64,000 nucleotides of DNA from Isoetes taiwanensis (lineage: Eukaryota > Streptophyta > Lycopodiopsida > Isoetales > Isoetaceae). The position numbers and the translations under genes are program-made. Shown piece by piece: positions 56,301-64,000 of this stretch. Position 1 is the first letter of the stretch, and each line of letters begins with the position of its first letter. Where the stretch lies: positions 4,030,847 through 4,094,846 of the forward strand of contig JAJEKV010000038.1 in the NCBI GenBank assembly GCA_021234155.1, given 5' to 3'. The notes below the pieces were generated by a model, which was given only the letters and a program-made list of their open reading frames with translations, had not been told where the DNA came from and searched no databases.

Positions 56301-57462
56301 TGGACATGTAGTTATGCATTTACAAATGAATGGCTATAAAAATTGGAGGGGTCCTTGTGACTGCAGGTCTAGATGCTATAAAGAGTGTGTTCATTAGATT
56401 ACCATGGATTTAACGAACTTATGTTGGAGAAACACAAAGGCAAAGTGTGCTGCATGGTTGCTGGTCTACCGATGGCAGCGACAGAATTATTGGCTGCTAT
56501 TTGTTGCTCTTAAGCTTTGTTTATTCTATACTGATTTTAAAGGGCTCTTAAGGTGGAGCTTACGAGACACAAATGAGGGCAGTTTGGAAAAAGAGTTGCT
56601 GCATAAAGATTTCATATTTGGCCTTTCTAACAGCTAAAGTTTATGACTAAAATTGACATCTCTGGCAGGCCTAGTACCAGAAAAGAGGCCTCCATACCTC
56701 ATCATGAATGTTTAAGTCATTGTTTTTTAGCATGCATGTTAATCTAATGGATGCATGTTAGTCAAATGTGTTGGGCAGAGTAAGTAGATATGTTGTGGTG
56801 GATAAATAAACCTAGCTATTATGTTTATGATTACATGCAAGGTGAAGGGCGAAAAGCTCAAGAAATCTAAAGCTTACCTGTTAGTGACTTAGGCTCTTAC
56901 CCTTCTCAGGCTAACTGTCCTCTGGTTTCACTGCAGGTAACGGGATTTCTTGCTCCTATGTGTGTTTTCCCATTATTTCAAATTGGAAAAGCTTACAAGA
57001 CAAGATGGCAAATTATGGAAGATTATTTCATTGGTTAACATGGTAGAGACCTTTGGGTCTTGGAAATTAATTTGTATTCAACAATGTTTGCTAAGGTCAG
57101 TACTTTCATATCAAATGATTCAAGTTTGGGAAGTTGTGTAATATATATTTTGCTGAATATTTTTGTCCCAGTTCAGAAAAACAGTGCTTTTAGACGTAAG
57201 AAAGTATTTTAAGAGTGGTAATACAAAGATTTATAGAGAACATTTTGGTTCTAAATGAAATTATGTTTATAAGCTCTCTAAGGATTTGAAACTTCTTGTA
57301 AATTGTAAAATCTGGTAATTTCTTTAGCTTGGATAAATGTTGACCATTTTAAGGCTTAAGTCGAAATATACACCTGTTTTGGCTTAAGGCTGCATATTGG
57401 CCCGAAGTGGTCTTTGCAAAAGTCCATGAAGGGTAAAAGTCTGTTTGAACGGATTTAAAAGG
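53324..57462. other. Long stretch without a confirmed gene; weak exon-like pieces
   Basis: At 53697-53790 a short stretch reads RQHICRPITVELGVPPGGKK. At 54901-54995 an ATG-led piece (MVATEANVDPTLAEPILAQL, then LHKALALKIKLT) ends in ACCAG/GTCTGG, like a splice donor. Downstream, 55150-55270 and 55380-55510 hold related Ser/Glu-rich pieces (ARNSRSVEEHVEEKSAEY and AGNSRSMQESNDVEKSTKY), which look like an old internal duplication. The pieces do not join in phase by simple splicing. They may be a decayed or multi-exon host gene. A short duplication of GGTTTTGGTCGGATTTTCCA lies at 54675 and 54718. Confidence 0.3.
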
Positions 57463-57600
57463 TTTTTTTTTTTTTTGTTTGAAGGCAAGGTTGGTGGGAC
57501 TTGCACCCACCCATGTCTCCCACCCGATGATAGCTAGTGGGTTTTGAACCCTGGTGGGGGTCACCCCAACCCAAGGCCTTACCACTAAACCACCACCGCA
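57463..57600 (-). mobile_element. tRNA-derived SINE
   Basis: On the minus strand TGGTTTAGTGGTAAGG (57592-57577) fits the RNA polymerase III A box, and GGTTCAAAACC (57550-57540) fits the B box about 30 bp on. The unit ends in an A-run (plus-strand T-run 57463-57476). It cannot be a functional tRNA because the region between the boxes has no tRNA fold and the 3' half is unrelated. The family name is not assigned. Confidence 0.75.
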
Positions 57601-58905
57601 ATGGATGATGCAGCATTTTTTTTGGAGAAGTTTGACCCTTTATTAGCAGCTATTGGTTCATAGTTTACATGAGAAGGTTCAATTTGAATGGCACTTACCT
57701 GGAAGAAGAGGGAAAAATCAGTATCTTGGCTAGGCCCAGGATTATAGATTGCATACCTGCTTTATCCCTACAGGATGAGATCCAAATGTCCTTATATCGA
57801 TCATAAAATTGCACATTCTCGAGGAATCATACTCATTTTGAATATAGTTCTGAAAGATTTCACAATACTCCTACCTTGAAAAGATATAAGCTGTGGGTTA
57901 TGGTCCGAAATAGCATTTTTCATTATATTATAATGATACAGGGATAGGATCAAGCCCAGTGCCACATCATTCATATAACATTTACCATGGTGAGCATAAA
58001 CTTTCACTTCTCCTCCTTCCTTCCTTCCAATCCATCCATTACGCCATGTATAACCTCGATCCCACTACATTTTTAATTATAAACGATGGAAGTAACTAGC
58101 TAAGGAAATGTCTGTCCATCGAGGTCAGGTATACAAAGGAGAATCACGATTGATGTGCTGTATGACTTGGTTAAGTACTATATAGACAATTTCCTTGACT
58201 TCTCTGCTCCCGAGCTGCCATCACCGATTCAGCAAATGTGAGCTATAAGCAACATCAGTTGAATTCGGTAAACACCCTCTTGAGTTGTGAAACTTTCTGC
58301 TACAAGGGCTTCCATTAGAATCACCGGTATTCATGGCTATGGATTCATATGTTTCAAATATCAACAACATTAATATTTCCACAGGACCAGATGAAGAGGG
58401 TGAGGCCATGACAGAAAACAAGGACCATGCACAAGAGGAAAACCAGGAAATTAAGGAAGTGGCGTTAGCAGTAGACCTCAACAAGGATGTCGCCACCTCT
58501 ACCTTGTCATGGATGAATACATTGGGTAACCATCTTACCTGCTTTTCCTCCCTGCTTTTAAGGAAGGGCAAGTATTTATAGCCAAAGACTTAGCCGCAGA
58601 AGCAGAGGCATTGTGGTGGACAATCATCAGCAACATGTCATAAGAAAATCAACAATCGAACATTCGCTATTGTTTTGGTCTGTCATGACCTTACTTCGGT
58701 TGCCCTAGGCCAGGATCTAACTGCATGGATGAATATGAAGATGGTAGTGGCAGCACCCTTAGCTATTGCTTTTACTCTCGACAATGCATCGGTGGTTGCA
58801 GTTAGTGTCAACCTCGGCGCTACTCTTCTTTGGCATCGGAAGGAACCTGCCATGGTCCCACCTCCCCATTTGGGGGGTCAAGCTCGTGAGATGGAACCTT
58901 TTTTA
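57601..58905. other. No gene recognised
   Basis: An acidic open frame at 58333-58581 (DEEGEAMTENKDHAQEENQE) has no known motif. The last 200 bp may belong to the LINE whose C-terminus follows, but no RT motif was seen. Confidence 0.3.
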
Positions 58906-59179
58906 TTATATGTGTAGCCATACTTGGCATCGATTAGAAATTGAAGTAGGCAGATGGTTCAAAGTTCCCTTGGAAGATAGAAAGTGCAAGATATGTAGTT
59001 CAGGAGATGTAAAAGATGAGACTCATACTTTTTTACATTGTTCAGCATATGAGTTTATTAGAGATGAGTTCGACATACACGTGGAAGACTTTTCTACATT
59101 GTTAAATTTGGAACCGTATTTTCTACGAGAGTATATGAGCAAGGTGGATACACACCGAACATTCTTGTTGAATTTGTAA
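58906..59179 (+). pseudogene. LINE ORF2 C-terminal fragment with CCHC-like motif
   Basis: The frame reads THTWHRLEIEVGRWF-like sequence (SHTWHRLEIEVGRW), then RKCKICSSGDVKDETHTFLH with C-x2-C-x10-H-x4-C spacing, then YEFIRDEFDI and a ~35-residue tail ending at TAA 59179. The H.L.iE.GRW...R.C..C....DE.H..l.C series matches that in the minus-strand LINE at 51.2 kb. It is the end of a LINE ORF2, where this motif follows RT and is thought to bind nucleic acid. The rest of the element is absent or unrecognisable. Confidence 0.55.
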
Positions 59180-59539
59180 ATATTTGTGCTCCATGGCCTC
59201 TCAAGGTCCTAAGTGAGCATTAGATTAGATAAATATATAAATATTTGATTTATAATATCGTATCTTAAAAATTATTTCTAGGTTGCGATGATCATTGTTT
59301 ATGTTCTCTAAGCAACAACTTAAAATTATTCTATATGTAATTATCATCTATATTTAATCTTTTCATTTATATAGACGGGGTAGGAAATGCTCCATGGGCT
59401 ACTCCAATTGACCATGGACACTTACTCCAAAACAGGAGCTGTTAATCATAAAGCGACAGATGGAAGACCTCTAGGCTTATGTGTTGCAGAGGAACCCACC
59501 GATAATGGTTCAGGAGTAAGAATCTGAAGTACCGTAGGG
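59180..59539. other. Spacer between LINE and Ty3 remnants
   Basis: AT-rich; no feature recognised. No LTR of the following Ty3 element was found here. Confidence 0.4.
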
Positions 59540-60303
59540 TGATACCAGCCAAATGCCTCCACCACCTCCACCTGCATGGGATAACATTAATCAAGGATGA
59601 CCTAAGCATCTGCGTCACCTCATATGGTATGACAGATAAAGATATCGAGAAGGTTGCTATCACCAACCTCACTGGACCTGCTTGTATTTGGTGGAAGGGG
59701 TATGCCAAAGCAAATGGATTGACAAGGACCAAGTGCAGGTTTAAGAAGTTTGCAAAGGCTTTCAAAGCTCATTATGTTCCACCTACCACAAACATCAGCA
59801 AATTCAGATTTTTTTTATAGGGTGGAGCATAAGAACTTATCAGTCCAAGCTTACGCTAACTAGTTTATACGGCTCAGATTGTATGTATCAACTATCACGG
59901 AGAGGCGAGCCGTCAAGGGCTACATTGAAAGATTGTCTGGCAACCTTAAGAAGGCAATTCGTGCAATTGGTCCCAAATCAATAGCTGAAATGGAAGCGGA
60001 AGCGGAAGCCCTCAGCTTAGACGAGGAAGTGCCCAAGTCCTTATATCAGAAGCCTACCAGTTTCAGTGGTGGCAGGCCTTATACTTCTTATAGGCCTCAC
60101 TCACCCACTCCAAGGCCTCCTCGGCAGTCGTCATATCAGAGGTCTGACAAAAAGGTTAGCTTCAATATGCTAGATAATCCAAGCAACCCTATGGGTGCCA
60201 TGCAACAGATTTTGCAGTCTATTTCAAGAGAGGCATGAGAGCAACTCAAGAAGGATAAGCCATGTTACTGCTATTTCCGCCAGGGATATCGTATGCAAGA
60301 CTG
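59540..60303 (+). pseudogene. Third Ty3 element: Gag with degenerate zinc knuckle
   Basis: KDIEKVAITNLTGPACIWWK (about 59640-59695) is the capsid motif ..A...LtGpA..WW. F.KAFKAHYVPPTTN and the RRAVKGYIERLSGNLKKAIR segment (59897-59960) follow, then a Pro/Ser-rich tail (RPYTSYRPHSPTPRPPRQSS). At 60260-60300 CYCYFRQGYRMQDC is a CCHC knuckle with the second Cys displaced and His changed to Tyr. A TAG at about 59818 and a frameshift break the gene. Confidence 0.75.
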
Positions 60304-60499
60304 CCCTATGTCACCCAGGTGACTCAAGCAACCTTGATAGAAGTGGAGTGGGACGAGCTGTGTGACAGACCTATCTACTTTAGCAGACAACGAAGGCGAA
60401 ACTTTATAGAAGGTGAGTCCCATATTTTTGCAGTTATTGAAACTGGGAATGTCGACAACTAGCCCACAGTTATATCCACTATGAAAGATAAATTCTAAA

Positions 60500-60835
60500 A
60501 CTTTTGTTATACTCTTTGTAGTACACACAACTTTGCATCCCTTGGGATGGCAGAATTGGCAAGTGGAGCCATCGGAAACACCTACGGCTAGCTGCCAAGA
60601 GCATCAAGGGGGCTAAAATTATGAACATAAGAAAATATAACCTCATTGTTGGCATGGAGTTCTTGACTGCTGCAAAAGCCAACATTGATTGCGGGAAACG
60701 GGAGGTCACTTTCATGGCACCGAATGGTACACGTGTCACAATTGCAGATAGGACTATAAGAAATCATAAGGTCACTTGTATTGGAAAGGTTGCATCTATA
60801 GCACCTCCATCCAAGCAGGAAGAGGCTATTAAAAT
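60500..60835 (+). pseudogene. Third Ty3 element: protease
   Basis: KYNLIVGMEFLTAAKANIDC followed by KREVTF..PNGT (60630-60730) matches the C-terminal half of Ty3 proteases (yd.IlGmdFL...ka.IdC....v.f..pnG). The DSG active-site part upstream is not preserved. The frame runs into an (AAGAT)n expansion at 60836. Confidence 0.65.
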
Positions 60836-60892
60836 AAGATAAGATAAGATAAGATAAGATAAGATAAGATAAGATAAGATAAGATAAGATAA
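60836..60892. repeat. (AAGAT)n microsatellite, about 11 copies, inside pol
   Basis: Perfect pentanucleotide array. Protease sequence (SKQEEAIKI) lies directly before it and the protease-RT linker (QNLPKAIGNSMRGFYDLFLD) directly after it, so the repeat arose within former coding sequence. Confidence 0.95.
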
Positions 60893-61222
60893 CAATAGAA
60901 CAGAACTTGCCCAAAGCTATTGGCAACTCCATGAGAGGATTTTATGATCTTTTTCTTGATGATATCAACAAATTGCCACCATTCGGAGGGTGGGCAAGCC
61001 GTCCCGGGAGGGGGGAAGGGGGGGGAGAGGAGTAGAGTGTGGAATTGCCCTTGCGCCCGGTACTAAGCCTACCAATAAGGATCCATACCGAATGAGTACC
61101 CTTGAGTTGCAGAACCTAAGAAGCAGTAACAAGACCTTTTTAACTTAGGATTTATCCGCCCAAGTGTGTCTTCCTTCAGAGCACCGCCTTTATTTGTTAA
61201 GAAGAAGGAATTGTCCAAAGTG
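60893..61222 (+). pseudogene. Third Ty3 element: reverse transcriptase N-terminus
   Basis: FYDLFLDDINKLPPF, then a G-rich insertion at about 61000-61033, then IALAPGTKPTNKDPYRMS, LELQNLR and, after a frame change, GFIRPSVSSFRAPPLFVKKK. These are the first RT motifs (D.F...lp.lPP, PYRM...El, GFIRPS.SP..aPvLFVkKK). The sequence then jumps straight to integrase, so palm, thumb and RNase H are deleted (roughly 1.5 kb of a normal element). Confidence 0.75.
61000..61034 (+). repeat. G-rich tract inside the RT fragment
   Basis: Runs of GGGAGGGGGG, GGGGGGGG and GGAG interrupt the RT linker. Four or more G-runs close together could form a G-quadruplex. Confidence 0.7.
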
Positions 61223-62170
61223 CTAAGTGGGAAGTCATTACCATGGACTTCATAGTAGGCTTTCTACGAACCTTAAGGGGACATGATGACTTAATAGTGG
61301 TGGTTAATAAGCTCTTCAAGATGGCATACTTTCTGCCTTATAGAACCACGGACACTGCCTTGGATATAGACTCTTCACGAAAGAGATTTTTCGACTTCAT
61401 GGTATATCAAAGATGATATCAAATAGGGGCTCTAAGTTTGTTAGTGTGTTTTGGTTAGTACTATATAGACTAAACTTTCCATGAGCACGAATTATCACCC
61501 ACAAACAGATGGTCAGATGGAACACACTAATCACATAATTGAAGATATGCTATGGAATTATGTCTAGAATAAGTAATCTAAGTGGGTAGACTACATACAT
61601 TTAGTGGAGTTTGTCTACAATAACACAAAGCAGGAGTCTTCAAGAATGTCTCTATTCATGAATAATTATGGATATCAATGTCTTATTCCATATACCTGGC
61701 ATAACCTGGTACTAAAAATTGAAGACGTTCGGTAAGTGCTCACCAACATGCAAGTCTAGTTGAGGAGGTACGTAAGTACTTGTTGGCAGCAAGGACTAGA
61801 TAGAAGAGTCTCGCAAACAAGTATCAAACACCATGGGAATTTCAGGCTGGAGGTTCCGTATAGTTAAAGATAAAGGCTAAGCAGGCCAAGTTTAAAATTT
61901 GCAAGAAATTAGCTCCCCGATGGACAGAGATCTCTTGAGATCATTGAGCGCGAGGGTAGTCAAGCCTATAAGCTCAATCTTTTGGCACATCTAAAAGTTT
62001 ATAAAGTCTTCATATGAACATATAAGCAAACAAGAAGGACTCAAATCCTGCAATATTTGGTTAATTAGAAACAATTGCCACCAGAAGATGCAACATGGGT
62101 TCTCGAAATGGATCTTGATAAGGCTTACCAGGACTTTATGAAGCAAAGCCAAGGGCATACCATCAAATGA
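61223..62170 (+). pseudogene. Third Ty3 element: integrase and chromodomain
   Basis: KWEVITMDFIVGFLRTLRG (first Asp kept), LIVVVNKLFKMAYFLPYRTT, then HGISKMISNRGSKFVSVFW, where the second catalytic Asp is Asn, then NYHPQTDGQMEHTNHIIEDM with the Glu kept. WVDYIHLVEFVYNN follows, and after many stops IKAKQAKFKICKKLAPRW. At 62030-62130 ILQYLVN, PPEDATWVLEMDL is the end of a chromodomain (yLVkWk..p.e.aTWe), placing the element among chromoviruses. No 3' LTR was recognised. Stops, the Asp-to-Asn change and the internal deletion make it inert. Confidence 0.8.
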
Positions 62171-62853
62171 TGTGATCAAACCCGACTCCGAAGTGAGCAT
62201 GTCCTCTTCTGATTGGTAGATCCAACAAGGATCGTAAAGGGGACTAGTTATAGAATGCATCCTAAAAAGGGAGATTTCATGTAGGCATTATAGAACACAT
62301 TCGTCTATGGCCACTATGAAAACAATGCCATTCCTTATGTCAAGACGAATAGCTAGCCCTAGGCATGGTAGGAATCCCTATTTCTATTTCAAAATAGGGA
62401 GGAGGGGTCTCTTTTAGCGACAACATATTATATATTATCGGAGTACTAATGCCACGATGAATCTCCAAGCCAGTAGCAGTTGGCTTCCTGGCTGCAGGTC
62501 TCACGGTGGTCCATTGAGGATCCATGACTTCTATTTCTCTAAATATACTATGGGTTATGTGTGCTATGTTTTGTGTGAAAGTCGTACATCGAACCAATGA
62601 TCATGGTTGATCTATGTATAGTTCTATTTTATATCAAACTATTTTCTATGTTATAATTTAATTGTCTCTTAAATTGAGATATCAATGCTTCAATGTTGAG
62701 GACAACATTAATTTAATGTGATGTTCCAATACAATGTATGCCGTTTGTACAAATACATGATCGTCACCATGAAGAATTAATACTTAAGTTAACTATTCAT
62801 GTTAATGATTAACAAGGTAATGTTAGCTATATTAAAATAAACATAATTAATAA
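62171..62853. other. No gene recognised
   Basis: AT-rich DNA downstream of the Ty3 element. It could include a diverged 3' LTR, but no second copy is present in the window for comparison. Confidence 0.4.
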
Positions 62854-62881
62854 CTAGTTATGGTGCCCGGCGTTGCCAGTA
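62854..62881 (-). mobile_element. Helitron-like 3' terminus, copy 2 (degenerate hairpin)
   Basis: On the minus strand TACTGGCAACGCCGGGCA (62881-62864) is followed by 6 nt and CTAG (62857-62854), with T next. The same word TGCCCGGCGnTGCC occurs at 52141 with the same distance to CTAG, so both are ends of one family. The right arm of the hairpin has lost two pairs. Confidence 0.5.
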
Positions 62882-64000
62882 AACAATGTGGCTTGGAGGG
62901 GGCAATGGTGGTATAGAGCAAGCTTTTAAGATTCGTTGATAAGGATAAAGAACCATTGTGCAAAAAGATATGGATTTGGTCTCACATGTTGAACTGTAGA
63001 AATGAGATAGTTCTATCGAAATGATTTTAGTGTGAGGCATTGGTAGGCTTTAGCAACCTATAGAAATTTGTATTGCGATGTGGAAGCAACAATAGTTGTT
63101 ATTTGGATTGTGTCAACTATAAGTAATGTCTGGTTTAGAGCGTAGAAGTGGTAATTAGCATTACTCTGAGTTTATTTTGATTAAATAGGTTCTGATAATT
63201 GTGAGTAAATTGATTCTTTTCTATTTGAATGGCAATAGGTGAAGGAATGGAATGCACAGCGATGTATATGATAACTTTTTTCCTCTATGAAATTTGGAAG
63301 GTGTACTACATGGTTACAATGGGTTATCGAAATGTATAGTGTCTACAATGAACATTCCTATTGGATTAAGCATAAGAATAAAGGAAACAACATAAAATAA
63401 GACCATATCTTGCCTTACTTTGTTGGAATATGAGAGAGTATTTCAATAGGTTAATTTATTAGGTTTCGTTGGAATATGGGTGATTATTAACTTGGGCACC
63501 CACACCAACAGTCGAGCTTTAGTACAAAAAGGAAGTGCATGGATTTATGAATTAGTTTGATATTGCAGTGCGAATTCCTAATTTCTAGTCCTAATTTCCA
63601 CCGACACTTTTGTATCAACTCACATCTTATCTTTACAAAGGACCCCATGTCCAACATGAACAATATTTGAACACACATGATCGTAAACATGTTCAAAACA
63701 TGGTCTTCGTGTTGTTTCACCAAACATGTTCAAAACATGGTCTGGCTGTCAATGGATAAAGCTTAGTCGTGTAGTTTCACCAAACATGTTCAAAACGTGG
63801 TCTGGCTTACGGTACATGGTTATTTGTGATTGTATCCAAATTGTTGCAATGTGGCAATAACTAGATTGTCCTAATAAATGTCATCACTCCATTGAATTAA
63901 CAAAGCAAAGCATTGGTTTGTAAAATATGAGCAACACCATAAATTTTGTCCACAATACCTCTCTATAAACACTTTGATCTCAAATTTGATAACAAAACCA
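62882..64000. other. No gene recognised; possible Helitron body
   Basis: AT-rich with no coding motif. Contains the short repeats at 63685-63806. Confidence 0.35.
63685..63806. repeat. Three copies of CAAACATGTTCAAAACATGG-type repeat
   Basis: Copies at 63685 (AAACATGTTCAAAACATGG), 63721 and 63781. The last two share the longer unit TTTCACCAAACATGTTCAAA plus AC.TGGTCTGGC with a 60-bp period. Confidence 0.8.

Noticed and set aside
57463-57600. A true tRNA gene on the minus strand
   Set aside because: A and B boxes are present but there is no cloverleaf, and an unrelated body with an A tail follows, as in a SINE.
58333-58581. Acidic 82-codon frame as a host gene
   Set aside because: No motif, no splice-site support and no composition shift from the surroundings beyond the Glu/Asp run.
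60836-60892. Telomere-like or LINE tail repeat
   Set aside because: The unit is AAGAT, not a plant telomere unit, and no LINE 3' end lies beside it; both sides are Ty3 pol.

Overview
The window looks like nuclear DNA from a land plant with a large, repeat-rich genome. The evidence is plant-type Ty3/gypsy pol and gag remnants (one with a chromodomain), a CACTA element, plant-style MITEs, Helitron-type 3' ends, a tRNA-derived SINE, LINE ORF1 of the DUF4283 type, and AT-rich intergenic DNA with no dense gene content. A degenerate reverse transcriptase with an FIDD motif at 43.1-43.8 kb resembles Penelope-like/rvt enzymes. That would suit a non-flowering plant (fern, lycophyte or gymnosperm) better than an angiosperm, but this is inference. 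No intact host gene could be identified with confidence; a few short possible exons are listed at low confidence.

Layout. 0.8-8 kb: broken LINE pieces (ORF1, endonuclease, a possible RT scrap), split at 2286-4948 by a non-autonomous CACTA element whose empty site survives as a paralogue near 6.37 kb. 8-13 kb: AC-rich repeats and a ~0.9-1.25 kb segment present twice (10.2 and 11.7 kb). 13.1-14.2 kb: 1.1 kb of almost pure purine strand. 14.2-18.3 kb: no recognisable gene except a possible terminal exon at 15.9 kb. 18.3-19.3 kb: four diverged ~270-bp tandem units. 19.8-20.9 kb: RT/RNase H/integrase scrap of a chromovirus-like Ty3 element. 21-25 kb: A-rich repeats with a clean 236-bp MITE.

25.0-43.0 kb is the most informative part. 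One Ty3/gypsy element of the dual-RNase-H (Tat-like) kind is split in two. Its 5' half (LTR, tRNA-Gln-like primer site, Gag with three CCHC knuckles, protease, archaeal-type RNase H, start of RT) lies on the minus strand at 25.04-28.39 kb. Its 3' half (rest of RT, connection-type RNase H, integrase, 3' LTR) lies on the plus strand at 34.5-42.98 kb. One inversion plus an insertion inside RT explains this, and related repeats lie near both breakpoints. Between the halves are a decayed coiled-coil gene (28.4-30.3 kb), T-rich DNA and a 1.2-kb segment carrying an array of small hairpins.

43-47.3 kb holds decayed minus-strand coding DNA including the FIDD reverse transcriptase. 48.9 kb has a small open frame of unknown nature. 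50.8-51.7 kb and 58.9-59.2 kb hold LINE 3' ends sharing an unusual C-terminal motif. 52.1 and 62.85 kb hold Helitron-like 3' ends, 53.0-53.3 kb a second MITE, 57.5 kb a SINE, and 59.5-62.2 kb a third, internally deleted Ty3 element interrupted by an (AAGAT)n expansion.

The recognisable coding sequences are almost all transposon enzymes, nearly all inactivated, so there is no operon-like cooperation to describe. The biology is a record of insertion, inversion and decay.
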